From Vibrio sp. ED004 (GTDB taxonomy: Bacteria; Pseudomonadota; Gammaproteobacteria; Enterobacterales; Vibrionaceae): DNA of 64,000 nucleotides. The first letter of the stretch is position 1. Each line of letters opens with the position of its first letter. The translations under genes were made by a program, and so were the position numbers. The stretch spans positions 372,001 through 436,000 of the forward strand of contig NZ_CP066150.1 in NCBI RefSeq assembly GCF_023206395.1. Direction: 5' to 3'. The notes beneath the pieces were generated by a model. That model did no database searches and was not told where the DNA came from. It worked only from the letters and a program-made list of their open reading frames with translations. Below, piece by piece: positions 56,192 through 64,000 of the stretch.

Positions 56192-57724
56192 ATGCCTGTG
56201 CTCCAACGCATCAGTTTAACCTTAATTTTGGCCGCTATTTTGGGCGGCTGTTCTTCATTACCTGAAGGCATCGACCACCCTGCAGAACCGTACACCTCTT
56301 ATGGACCAAGCACTTTGTCGGTTTTAGCGGATGAATATCAACCACAAGCATCAGAGCTGGCAACTACCGCCGTTCGTTTACAAGAGTCCGGCTGGGATGC
56401 ACTAGCACAGCGTCTGGCATTGGTTGAAAGTGCAGAACACACCATCGATATTCAATATTACATCTGGAACTCTGACGAATCTGGTAGGTACTTAGCGAGC
56501 CGTTTGTTAGCCGCAGCTGATCGTGGTGTTAAGGTGCGAGTCATGCTCGACGACATTAACCTCAACGAGCGTGAAGGCCTATTATCGGCACTGGATGCAC
56601 ACCAAAACGTCGAGATCCGAATCTTCAACCCAACACCAACACGCCGTGGTTTTAGTAAATGGTTGAGCTTCCTTGGTGATTTCTCTCGCCTAAACCGCCG
56701 TATGCACAACAAGTCGTTTACCGTCGATGGCACCTTGTCTGTGGTTGGTGGGCGTAACATTGGTGATGAATACTTCGACCTCTCTGACGAGATAAACTTC
56801 CGAGATCGTGATGTATTGGTGATGGGCTCAGTTGTTACCACGATCCAAACCAGCTTTATTGAATATTGGGACAGCCGTTGGTCTTACCCTGTCGCTATGT
56901 TGGGTGACGATGAGCAACCGGATCTGTCAAAAATTGACGATATCACCGTTCCACAATACAAAAACTCTCCAGAGTTACCATTAAATTGTGAAGCAGCAGA
57001 TAGCTTGCTGAAAGAGGCGCTTGATGAGATGACTTGGGTGAATGCTCGTTTCGCTTACGATCGCCCTGTGCCTGTCGATTCAGACAATACTGATGAACCT
57101 AAAGCAACGGCGGTTCTGTTAGGCCAGCTAGCCAGTGAATCGAAACAAGAGATCTTGCTTGAGTCGGCTTACTTGGTATTCGATGACGGTCAGCTAGACG
57201 AGTGGCAAACGTTGAATAACGAAGGCGTTGAGATAAAGGCACTGACCAACTCAATGGCCTCTAATGACTTGGTGACCAATCACTCTGCTTACGCGGGTCG
57301 ACGCTACGATATGTTAGAGCATGGCATCGACTTGTTTGAGTTAAAGCCAGACTCCAAGTTGTGTGAAGCATCTACCCAAGACGTGTCTAAATGTGCACCA
57401 GAGACAGCTTATGGCTTGCATGCTAAATCTGTCGTGTTTGACCGCAGTATTGCGAGTATTGGCTCATTTAACTTCAACCTGCGTTCGACCTACCTAAACA
57501 CGGAATCGGTGCTAATCATCGAGAACAAAGCGATTGCTGAAACGCTAGCTGAAACCATCGAACAGGCGATGAGTGAAGATAACAGTTGGCGCTTGGAGCT
57601 GGAAGACGGTGACGTGTATTGGTACTCAGGTGACCAAAGTTGGGACAGCGAACCAGAAACCGGCAAGTGGGAACGCATGCAATCAGGCTTCCTACAGCTT
57701 CTCCCGATAGAGAAATATCTCTAA
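56192..57724 (+). CDS. Phospholipase D-family lipoprotein (cardiolipin synthase-like)
   Basis: A 510-residue protein with a lipoprotein signal peptide: lipobox LGGC, with lipid Cys at residue 20, then SS, which favours the outer membrane. Two HKD motifs, HNKSFTVDG (about 173) and HAKSVVFDR (about 412), are the PLD active site. It resembles YmdC/ClsC-type proteins that make cardiolipin or move phosphatidyl groups. Single gene with its own terminator. Location in the periplasm is inferred from the signal. Confidence 0.88.
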   Translation: MPVLQRISLTLILAAILGGCSSLPEGIDHPAEPYTSYGPSTLSVLADEYQPQASELATTAVRLQESGWDALAQRLALVESAEHTIDIQYYIWNSDESGRYLASRLLAAADRGVKVRVMLDDINLNEREGLLSALDAHQNVEIRIFNPTPTRRGFSKWLSFLGDFSRLNRRMHNKSFTVDGTLSVVGGRNIGDEYFDLSDEINFRDRDVLVMGSVVTTIQTSFIEYWDSRWSYPVAMLGDDEQPDLSKIDDITVPQYKNSPELPLNCEAADSLLKEALDEMTWVNARFAYDRPVPVDSDNTDEPKATAVLLGQLASESKQEILLESAYLVFDDGQLDEWQTLNNEGVEIKALTNSMASNDLVTNHSAYAGRRYDMLEHGIDLFELKPDSKLCEASTQDVSKCAPETAYGLHAKSVVFDRSIASIGSFNFNLRSTYLNTESVLIIENKAIAETLAETIEQAMSEDNSWRLELEDGDVYWYSGDQSWDSEPETGKWERMQSGFLQLLPIEKYL

Positions 57725-57748
57725 GAGAATCGACCTTATAGAAAAGAA

Positions 57749-57781
57749 AAATGTCAGCGCATAATACGCTGACATTTTTGT
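57749..57781 (+). terminator. Terminator after the PLD-family gene
   Basis: Stem AATGTCAGCG / CGCTGACATT with a T run, about 25 bases after the stop codon. Confidence 0.88.
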
Positions 57782-57845
57782 TTGTGATGACGAAAACGGA
57801 GCTCGTTCATCGGAATCTTTTTCTGTCTTTAGATCTGCTCTCGAT

Positions 57846-58568
57846 CTATCGCTTAGTCAGCTGTTTACTGTTCAGGTAAGGCAGAATATGAGGGCGAGAT
57901 TCACCAGACAGCTTTTGTGTGATCTGCTGTGACCAGCTGCTTTGCTTTTGATTGCTTGAGCGGTTTGCGTAGTAGCTCTGCATTGAGTCGTCGTAGCGAG
58001 AAATTTCGTCTAGGCTCAGCGGTTGGTATTGGTTTTCGTGCATGACTACGTGAGCAGGAAGGCGAGGTTTAACCTCAGGCTGCTGCGCAGGGTGACCTAA
58101 ACACATACCAAATAGCACGGCCGTGTGTTGTGGAAGTTCCAGTAGCTCATCGACTTGTTGCGCGCTGTTACGCAAGCCACCGATGTATACGCCACCTAAA
58201 CCAAGAGACTCCGCAGCCAGCATACAGTTCTGCGCCATGATGCCAGAATCGACAGAGCCAATCAGGGTTAGCTCGGTAAAGTCGGTTTTTACTTCTGGGT
58301 TAATCTGAGCGTGGCGTTGATAGTCGATACAGAACACCAAAAACTCGGCTGCACTCTCCACATAAGCTTGGTTGCCTGCATATTCTGCTAACAGTTTACG
58401 CTTCTCTTTGTTTGTCACTCTCACGATAGAAACAGCCTGCAATAAGCTCGATGACGACGCGGCAAGGCCTGCCTGAACAATTAAGTCGAGGTGCTGTTGT
58501 TCTATTGGTTGGTCCGTATATTGGCGAATGGAGCGATGCCCCAAAATGGTCTCAATCGTACTGTTCAT
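57846..58568 (-). CDS. nfsA: Oxygen-insensitive NAD(P)H nitroreductase (NfsA family)
   Basis: Cytoplasmic FMN flavoprotein of 240 residues that reduces nitro compounds and quinones by two-electron steps. HRSIRQYTDQPI is the FMN-contact motif and GGVYIGGLRN, LFGMCLGHP and RLPAHVV are typical NfsA segments. The C-terminal basic stretch (SWSQQITQKLSGESRP) matches NfsA length. Single gene; it is convergent with the PLD gene. The 244-base spacer upstream (58569-58812) shows no motif. Confidence 0.9.
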   Translation of the reverse strand: MNSTIETILGHRSIRQYTDQPIEQQHLDLIVQAGLAASSSSLLQAVSIVRVTNKEKRKLLAEYAGNQAYVESAAEFLVFCIDYQRHAQINPEVKTDFTELTLIGSVDSGIMAQNCMLAAESLGLGGVYIGGLRNSAQQVDELLELPQHTAVLFGMCLGHPAQQPEVKPRLPAHVVMHENQYQPLSLDEISRYDDSMQSYYANRSSNQKQSSWSQQITQKLSGESRPHILPYLNSKQLTKR

Positions 58569-58812
58569 AGCTCTCAGACTGTCCTTGTTTTTATGATGTC
58601 TTACAAATCACCATAACGACATTTGAGGTTGGGGTAAACCTCTACCTCAACAACAAGTTTGTTTTTGAACTAACCCTTGATGTTGGCTTTGCGTCGTAAT
58701 ACCAAGAGCAACATAAACACTGGTTATAGTGTTCATAAGTGGAAAATCAGAGTAGACCAACTAGGATGAATTACATTAAACCCGGTAATTAATTCAACAA
58801 CATGGTAGTGCT

Positions 58813-59796
58813 ATGAAGAAAATAACCCTTTTGTCCGTCGCGATTTTATCCAGTCTCTCTTTCTTATCTTTTGCTAAAGATTGTGACCCCAATTTGCTGC
58901 CATCTTGGAAGGACAGTGAGAGTAAATCCGCCATCGTCGACTTTGTGGGTCAAGCCACCAAAGCTGAATCTGATACGTTTGTGGCAATTGAAGATCGTAT
59001 CGCAGTATTTGATAACGACGGTACGCTTTGGTCAGAAAAGCCTTACTACTTCCAATTGGCGTTTGCGTTGGACCGTGTAAAAGAGATGGCGCCAGAGCAC
59101 CCTGAATGGAAAACGGAAGCACCGTTTAAGTTTGTACTTGAAGGGGATATTGAGAGCGTACTGGGCAGCGGTGAAGAAGGGTTATTGAAAATCATCATGG
59201 CGACACATTCTGGTATGACAGTTGAACAATACCAGCAAGACGTTAAGCAATGGTTAGCGGTAGCAAAAGACGAACGCTTTAATAAAGCGTACACAGATCT
59301 GACTTATCAGCCAATGAAAGAGATGCTGACCTACCTGCAAGATCATGATTTTAAAACTTACATTGTGTCGGGTGGTGGCGTTGACTTCATGAGAGCGTGG
59401 GCTCCGCAAGCTTACAATATCCCGCCAGAGCAGATTATTGGTAGCGCGCTTAAATACAACTACAGCTATAACGATGGCAAACCGACAGTAACGAAAGATT
59501 CGTCCATTTTGACGATTGATGATAAAGCCGGAAAGGTCACTAATATTCAGCATATTATCGGCAAGAAACCTATTCTAGCGGTCGGTAATTCAGATGGTGA
59601 CCAAGCGATGATGCAATGGGCAACGAGCCAACCGAACTCAATGGCTATGATTGTTCACCATACCGATGCCGAGCGTGAGTGGCAGTACGATCGTAAGTCT
59701 CATGTTGGTAAGTTGGATAAAGCGCTAGATGAGGCGAATTCCAGAGAGGATTGGACACTGATCGACATGAAATCAGATTGGTGTGAGGTGTACTAA
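58813..59796 (+). CDS. Exported HAD-family phosphatase
   Basis: A 327-residue protein with a signal peptide (about 1-21, end of FLSFA), so it is probably periplasmic. Motif I is FDNDGTLW near residue 67, motif II IVSGGG, motif IV GNSDGDQAM. The cap region between motif I and II contains several helices. HAD phosphatases outside the cytoplasm are less usual; this group is of unknown substrate and may scavenge phosphate from small organic molecules. Two cysteines in the mature ends (CDP, WCEV) could form a disulfide. Single gene. Confidence 0.82.
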   Translation: MKKITLLSVAILSSLSFLSFAKDCDPNLLPSWKDSESKSAIVDFVGQATKAESDTFVAIEDRIAVFDNDGTLWSEKPYYFQLAFALDRVKEMAPEHPEWKTEAPFKFVLEGDIESVLGSGEEGLLKIIMATHSGMTVEQYQQDVKQWLAVAKDERFNKAYTDLTYQPMKEMLTYLQDHDFKTYIVSGGGVDFMRAWAPQAYNIPPEQIIGSALKYNYSYNDGKPTVTKDSSILTIDDKAGKVTNIQHIIGKKPILAVGNSDGDQAMMQWATSQPNSMAMIVHHTDAEREWQYDRKSHVGKLDKALDEANSREDWTLIDMKSDWCEVY

Positions 59797-59823
59797 CGCC
59801 AAGTTTTCCTTTGATAAAAGCAC

Positions 59824-59857
59824 AAAGGCTCGGATTTTTGATTCGAGCCTTTTTTGT
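59824..59857 (+). terminator. Terminator after the exported phosphatase gene
   Basis: Stem AAAGGCTCGGA / TTCGAGCCTTT with one wobble pair and a T run. Confidence 0.88.
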
Positions 59858-59954
59858 GAACGGAGGTTGAGGCTCGCTTTAAGCAAGAACGTACTATAAA
59901 TTTTCAACGCATGACGCTTTAATCGGGATAGTCAGAAATTAAAGGAATAGAAAA

Positions 59955-60643
59955 ATGAAAACGATCGGATTGCTTGGCGGCATGAGTTGGGAATCGACAA
60001 TGAGCTACTATAAATCCATTAACGAGGGTGTAAAAGCCGCGCTTGGCGGGCTCAATTCTGCAAAGGTTTGTATGTATAGTGTGAACTTCGATGAGATAGA
60101 AAAGCTGCAGCACCAAGGTCGTTGGGCAGAGACTGCTGATATCTTATCGGACGCGGCTTTATCGGTAGAGAAGGGCGGGGCTGATTTCATTCTGATTTGT
60201 ACCAATACTATGCATAAGGTCGTTCCTGAGATCGAAGAGAAGATCACGATTCCTATCTTGCACATCGCTGATACCACGGCGCAGAAGTTGCTTGAGCAGG
60301 GCGTGAAGAAAGTCGGATTACTCGGTACCGCTTTCACAATGGAACAAGATTTCTACAAAGGGCGCCTTAGCAATGAATTTGGAATCGATGTTTTCATTCC
60401 TGATGAGAGTGACCGAAAGCAAGTCCACAACATCATTTATCAAGAGTTGTGTCGAGGTGAAGTAAAAGAAGAATCTCGAGATGTATATCGTCAAATCATT
60501 GAGAAGCTAAGCCAACAAGGGGCTTGATTCTAGGATGTACTGAAATCGCGCTACTGATTCAACAGCAACACACCGATGTGCCACTGTTTGATACCACTGC
60601 CATCCATGCAGAAGCGGCAGTGCGTTTGGCGACGAGTGACTAG
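59955..60643 (+). pseudogene. Aspartate/glutamate racemase family gene, frameshifted near the 3' end
   Basis: The first 190 codons read as an aspartate racemase (MKTIGLLGGMSWESTMSYY, catalytic Cys in ICTNTMH). They end in SQQGA-stop. The next frame continues LILGCTEIALLIQQQ...AAVRLATSD to a stop at 60641, giving the second catalytic Cys (GCTEI) and a total near the family length of 230. A net loss of one base (or seven) around 60520-60524 explains it. The shortened product lacks the second Cys and is probably inactive. The normal enzyme interconverts L- and D-aspartate or related amino acids. Confidence 0.85.
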
Positions 60644-60881
60644 CTTATAGCGACTCATTTTTTAAATCCTCGTCATGGCTCCACAGCTATTCTTCTTTTA
60701 CTTTGTGCGATTTTTATTCAGTTGAGTGAAAGTTTTTTGTACAAAAGCAGGTCGTTAATTAATGAAGCGATGCTTTGTTCATTAACCAAGGCTTTATCGG
60801 CAGGTAAGGCTTTTAGTTAATGGCTGAGGTATCCGCGCTTTTAAGCGCTATGCTTTAGTCATGACCAAAAGAGGATTTATT

Positions 60882-61004
60882 ATGAAATGGCTTATCTTAT
60901 CTGTAACGCTATTATTCGTGGCAGGATGCCAATCGACAGGGTCTCAAGAAGCACAAGTCGGTGACGACATGAACCGAGTTCATACTCAAGGGTGTAGTAG
61001 TTAA
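60882..61004 (+). CDS. Small lipoprotein (40 residues)
   Basis: A small reading frame, starting MKWLILSVTLLFVAGCQSTG. It has a short hydrophobic signal and lipobox VAGC at residues 13-16. The rest is polar with one further Cys near the end. GAGGA lies about eight bases upstream of the ATG, and a terminator follows. Function unknown; entericidin-like or other small lipoproteins of this size are common in Vibrio. Confidence 0.68.
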   Translation: MKWLILSVTLLFVAGCQSTGSQEAQVGDDMNRVHTQGCSS

Positions 61005-61032
61005 CTCAACCTTGCCTGTGAGTATTTAATCG

Positions 61033-61059
61033 AGCTCTGTAGTTTTACAGAGCTTTTTA
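61033..61059 (+). terminator. Terminator after the small lipoprotein gene
   Basis: Stem AGCTCTGTA / TACAGAGCT with GTTT loop and T run. Confidence 0.9.
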
Positions 61060-61070
61060 TTGCTTAAATG

Positions 61071-61115
61071 GTGATGTGATGTGATGTGATGTGATGTGAT
61101 GTGATGTGATGTGAT
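61071..61115. repeat. Pentanucleotide tandem repeat (GTGAT, 9 copies)
   Basis: Nine perfect five-base units in the spacer after the small lipoprotein terminator. Copy number is likely variable between strains. It is 140 bases upstream of the next gene, so an effect on expression is possible but not shown. The rest of the 61005-61256 gap holds only the terminator. Confidence 0.95.
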
Positions 61116-61256
61116 GTTCATGTGCTTGTGAATATTAGGTTGGTTGTTTTATGTTCTATGCTGTGTACTGGATCTCATTTGTTATTTGAGTCCCTTGCTA
61201 AGGTAAATAATGAATATGTTTAATACCAATCACTTTACTCAACTTAAGAGGTTTCT

Positions 61257-61493
61257 ATGCTAGGTGAAAATCATTCTCTTGTTCACGAATTTCCTGAAAT
61301 GAAAGATAAAATTGCTGAGCTTGTTAAAACTGACGATGGCTTTGCAGCAGATATGAAGACGTACGACAACCTTGATAAAGAGATTCGTAAGCTTGAGTTG
61401 AAAGATTCACCCATTGATGACGGCTCGATGCACCAACTGAAACACGATCGTTCTGTACTTAAAGACGCACTGCACGCTCGCTTAACTGCTTAG
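61257..61493 (+). CDS. YdcH/DUF465-family small helical protein
   Basis: A 78-residue protein of two long helices that form a hairpin, as in the DUF465/YdcH family: SLVHEFPEMKDKIAELVKTD and later HQLKHDRSVLKDALHARL. Charged and coiled-coil-like. Function unknown. AAGAGG precedes the ATG, and a clear terminator follows. Confidence 0.85.
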   Translation: MLGENHSLVHEFPEMKDKIAELVKTDDGFAADMKTYDNLDKEIRKLELKDSPIDDGSMHQLKHDRSVLKDALHARLTA

Positions 61494-61546
61494 TCAGTTG
61501 GCATTTGGCTTATCAGCTAAATGGCGAATTGCAGATTTAGATACTA

Positions 61547-61571
61547 AAAACTCCTTCGGGAGTTTTTTTCG
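61547..61571 (+). terminator. Terminator after the YdcH-like gene
   Basis: Stem ACTCC / GGAGT with TTCG tetraloop, extended by A/T pairs, and a seven-base T run. Confidence 0.9.
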
Positions 61572-61686
61572 TTTGGGCTCAATAATATGTCGACAATTAA
61601 ACAGCGCTAATACGTTGTATTGTTATTTTAATAACGCATAATGAGGGTTACTGGTACACGATTTTTAAGATTTTATTGGTAATCAC

Positions 61687-62583
61687 ATGAATATTGAACA
61701 CCTCAAATTGTTTGTTCGTTTAGCTTCCACACATAACATCAGTATGGCTGGCCAAGAGCTGGGTTTGTCGCCTGCGGTCGCTAGTTCGCACATCAGTAAA
61801 CTCGAAGATAATTTGGGCGTTCGCTTAGTACACCGCACCACTCGTAAAGTGTCTTTAACAGAGGAGGGGGAGGCATTCTTACCTCACGCTGAAGAAGTGT
61901 TATCGAGTGTTGATGCTGCTAAATCGGCGGTTGGTGTGGGCTGTGACTCTCCAACGGGAACATTGCGCGTTACGGCATCTGCTTCTTTTGGGCGTTTGCA
62001 CCTTGTTCCAACGTTGCCTGGCTTTCTTGAACGTTACCCGGGATTAAAAGTCGATTTCAGGCTCTCAGATTCTATGGTCGATCTTGTGGAAGGAGGTTTC
62101 GATATTGCGATTCGAATCTCCGAACTGAAAGACTCGACGTTGATCGCCCGAAAGCTCGCAACAGATAAGCGAGTGGTCTGTGCATCTCCAGATTATCTAA
62201 TTAAATATGGTAAACCAGTCACACCTCAAGATCTCAACGACCATCAGTGTATTAGCTTGATTGGTTTAGAAAACTGGACCTTCAATACCGAAAGTGGGCC
62301 TAAGACGATTAAGGCATCTGGATCGTTCAGGGCTGATAATGGAGAAGCGCTTCGTGATGCTGCTATTGGTGGGATGGGTATCACGGTGACATCAAATTGG
62401 TGTGCTTATGAGCAACTTAAAAGCGGTCAACTGATTCAAATATTGGAAGACTACTCTTTAACATCAGAACCTGCGATTTGGGCTGTGTACCCAAGCACAA
62501 GGTTGCTTGCACCAAAGGTAAGAGCCTTCATTGACTACTTCTCTGAGTATTATGGTAATCCGCCATATTGGGAACAAAAGTAG
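61687..62583 (+). CDS. LysR-family regulator (paralogue of the one at 37551)
   Basis: A 298-residue LysR regulator. The N-terminal helix-turn-helix is HNISMAGQELGLSPAVASSHISKLE, and the effector domain is close to that of the protein at 37551, including RLVHRTTRKVSLTEEG and the C-terminal RAFIDYFSEYYG. No obvious target gene is next to it; the element at 62652 lies just after its terminator and may have separated it from a former neighbour. Ligand unknown. Confidence 0.9.
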   Translation: MNIEHLKLFVRLASTHNISMAGQELGLSPAVASSHISKLEDNLGVRLVHRTTRKVSLTEEGEAFLPHAEEVLSSVDAAKSAVGVGCDSPTGTLRVTASASFGRLHLVPTLPGFLERYPGLKVDFRLSDSMVDLVEGGFDIAIRISELKDSTLIARKLATDKRVVCASPDYLIKYGKPVTPQDLNDHQCISLIGLENWTFNTESGPKTIKASGSFRADNGEALRDAAIGGMGITVTSNWCAYEQLKSGQLIQILEDYSLTSEPAIWAVYPSTRLLAPKVRAFIDYFSEYYGNPPYWEQK

Positions 62584-62603
62584 AGACAAATCGATTTAAC
62601 GAA

Positions 62604-62647
62604 AAAGCCCTGCATGACTAACGTATAACATAGTCACGCAGGGCTTA
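62604..62647 (+). terminator. Terminator-like hairpin after the LysR gene
   Basis: Stem AAGCCCTGCaTGACTA / TAGTCAcGCAGGGCTT with a 12-base loop. There is no T run directly after it; instead the insertion element begins a few bases further, and T-rich sequence is found beyond the element. Confidence 0.75.
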
Positions 62648-62714
62648 ATTATATGGTCCGCCTCACTCTCAAGCCCTTAAGCTTAGAGTAGGCTCTCAGA
62701 ATGAGGTGAACCAT

Positions 62715-63726
62715 ATGTCTTCTATTCATATTTTAGGTATCGACCTAGGTAAACACTGCTTCCATGCTATCGCACATAACCGTTGTGGGGTGGAGGTGCT
62801 TCGTCGTAAATTTAATCGCAATCAACTCTTAATCTTTCTTAGTAAAATAGAACCAACAACTATTGCTTTCGAAGCTTGTGGCGGTGCTCATTGGCTTGCT
62901 CGAAAGTGTGGTGAGCTTGGTCATCAACCCCGACTTATTCCTCCTCAGTATGTAAAGCCTTATGTCAAAGGCAATAAAAACGATTTCATCGATGCTTCAG
63001 CGATCGCAGAGGCTGCGAGTCGACCGACCATGAGATTTGTGGCTGTAAAAGTGAAGAGGCTCAAGTCATCGCAGCGATTCATCGAGTCAGAGATAGTTAT
63101 ATCAAGGAGAGAACCGCCACTATGTCGCGGATCGGCGCGATCTTACTTGAGTTTGGCCTTAGCTTTCCCAAAGGGCATGCAAAGATGAAGTCTCTGTTTC
63201 AATGGTTAGCAGAACAAACAGTATCACTACCAAAAGCTTGCTATGTGAATTGATATCTATCCATGAACACTACAAGTACCTCAATGAACAAATCAAAACC
63301 CAAGATATCAAACTTCAAACTATTGTTGATAATAACGAAAGTGCTCAATTATTAAAAACTATCCCTGGAATTGGCGATCTTACCTCCACATTGTGTATTG
63401 CTGATGTAAGCTCTCCGAGTAACTTCACCAATGGCCGCGAGATGGCGGCTTGGTTGGGACTTGTACCAAGGCAATTCTCAACGGGAGGAAATACCAAGCT
63501 ACTTGGTATGAGTAAACGAGGAAATAAGCACCTCAGAACTCTGTTTATCCATGGCGCAAGAGCTGTACTCTCTAGGCTAGAGACGACAGGGAAAGTGTTT
63601 GGAGAGTGGCTTGTGAACCTACGAGCCACCAAACCATTTAATGTAGTGGTAGTTGCATTAGCCAACAAGCTAGTGAGGATAGCTTGGGCGGTGTTATACC
63701 ACCGCCAAGCTTTTAAGGCTGTTTAG
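62715..63726 (+). pseudogene. IS110/IS1111 transposase with two frameshifts
   Basis: The reading passes through three frames. Frame one starts at ATG 62715 (AGGTG upstream) with HILGIDLGKHCFHAIA and FEACGGAHWLARK, to VAVK at about 63050. The next frame (from about 63053) reads EEAQVIAAIHRVRDSYIKER and ends at a stop near 63255. The last frame (from about 63230) reads LLCELISIHEHYKYL, KTIPGIGDLTSTLC and RQFSTGGNTKLLGMSKRGNK to 63726. Each shift is the loss of one base: an A in the AAAA run near 63050, and a T in GCTTG near 63229. With both restored it would be about 337 residues, the normal length. The element is probably not able to move by itself, unless the shifts are errors. Confidence 0.85.
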
Positions 63727-63948
63727 CTATAACCAAGTTTGCAACGCCAATGAACGTGATGACAAAAACGGTCAATCGGCCAGATTAAGAACCTGACACA
63801 AAAAATAGCAATCAATGCTTTGGGCTTTTTAAGGATAATCTGGCGCGGATATCATCGTGGAGCTGGGAAGCTAGTGCTCCCAACAAGGACTCCGAATACA
63901 TTAGCGCAAACCAACTCCGTTATTACTTAATTGTAGTTGCAATAACGG
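63727..63948 (+). ncRNA. Candidate bridge RNA region of the IS1111-like element
   Basis: A 222-base noncoding stretch between the transposase stop and the right inverted repeat. It holds strong inverted repeats: GCCAGATTA (63779-63787) with TAATCTGGC (63836-63844), GGGAAGC / GCTCCC with one bulge near 63866-63882, and CCGTTATT / AATAACGG (63917-63924 and 63941-63948), which directly abuts the right repeat. Known IS1111-subgroup elements encode the bridge RNA in this position; assignment here is inference and loops were not matched to target or donor. Confidence 0.4.
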
Positions 63949-64000
63949 GGCGGACCATACATTTTTCTTGGAATCAGAAAATCAATTGAGCGTCGCTGTC

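Larger units (their letters stand above)
62652..63959 (+). mobile_element. IS110-family element of IS1111-like type
   Basis: An element of about 1.3 kb bounded by perfect 11-base inverted repeats, TATGGTCCGCC (62652-62662) and GGCGGACCATA (63949-63959). The single transposase gene has the IS110 DEDD plus C-terminal serine-domain layout. A short left spacer (about 50 bases) and long right spacer (about 220 bases) match IS1111-subgroup elements, in which sub-terminal inverted repeats occur and the bridge RNA lies on the right. True ends may lie a few bases outside the repeats. Confidence 0.82.

Noticed and set aside
60530..60881. An independent small gene from the second-frame segment after the racemase
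   Set aside because: The segment LILGCTEI to LATSD is clearly the C-terminal part of the racemase in another frame; the remaining spacer to 60881 has no coding signal.

Overview
The window looks like part of a Vibrio chromosome, probably the smaller one or another accessory-rich region, from a Splendidus-like or related marine species. This rests on moderate GC, Vibrio-type protein sequences (MSHA-like pilin, Add, Maa, AdhC, DUF1090, YdcH/DUF465) and the density of LysR/AraC/TetR/LacI regulators paired with transporters or enzymes. Species assignment is inference; no rRNA or tRNA gene was seen.

Layout. 0-5.4 kb: sugar-acid catabolism, with the start of a KDG kinase, a glucose-superfamily PTS EIIBC, a divergent ManD/RspA-type dehydratase, a UTRA-GntR regulator and an atypical exported M19 peptidase-like protein. 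5.6-13.3 kb: AraC regulator, lone type IV pilin, HAD phosphatase, membrane-anchored metallopeptidase-like protein, maltose acetyltransferase, adenosine deaminase with a divergent LysR, and a eukaryotic-type glutathione synthetase. 13.4-22.8 kb: AraC/MFS pair, TetR/oxidoreductase pair with twin operators, HDOD protein, DUF1090 protein, Gfo/Idh-SgrR-like pair and MmuM. 22.9-24.5 kb: a small AT-rich islet with an IS110 remnant, an orphan gene and a RelB/RelE module. 24.7-32.8 kb: lipoate-ligase-like gene, then a gluconate/Entner-Doudoroff cluster (gntR, edd-gntK divergent from a PTS EIIBC, a 6-phospho-beta-glucosidase and eda).

32.9-44.9 kb: radical SAM protein, SDR, a crotonase gene broken by one stop codon, MATE/LysR, alkyl sulfatase/LysR, two DMT exporters, a VOC protein and a lipoprotein. 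45-48.4 kb: a second GH1 gene with its LacI regulator and two AscG-like operators, and a second maltose acetyltransferase. 48.5-64 kb: MFS/LysR divergent pair, glutathione-dependent formaldehyde dehydrogenase, DAACS symporter, small redox enzymes, TetR with a 23-bp palindrome, PLD-family lipoprotein, nitroreductase, exported HAD phosphatase, a frameshifted aspartate racemase, two small proteins, a LysR paralogue, and an IS110/IS1111-type element with a double-frameshifted transposase.

The most interesting system is the gntR-edd-gntK / PTS-GH1-eda cluster. It has gluconate kinase and the Entner-Doudoroff enzymes but no gluconate permease. Instead it has a PTS permease and a 6-phospho-beta-glucosidase, with three GntR boxes. 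Read together, this suggests PTS uptake of a glucosyl-gluconate (aldobionic acid such as cellobionate), cleavage to glucose-6-P plus gluconate, and channelling of gluconate into GntK-Edd-Eda. This is inference from gene content, not shown. Several genes carry single-base lesions (crotonase, racemase, transposase twice), which are either real decay or sequence errors.
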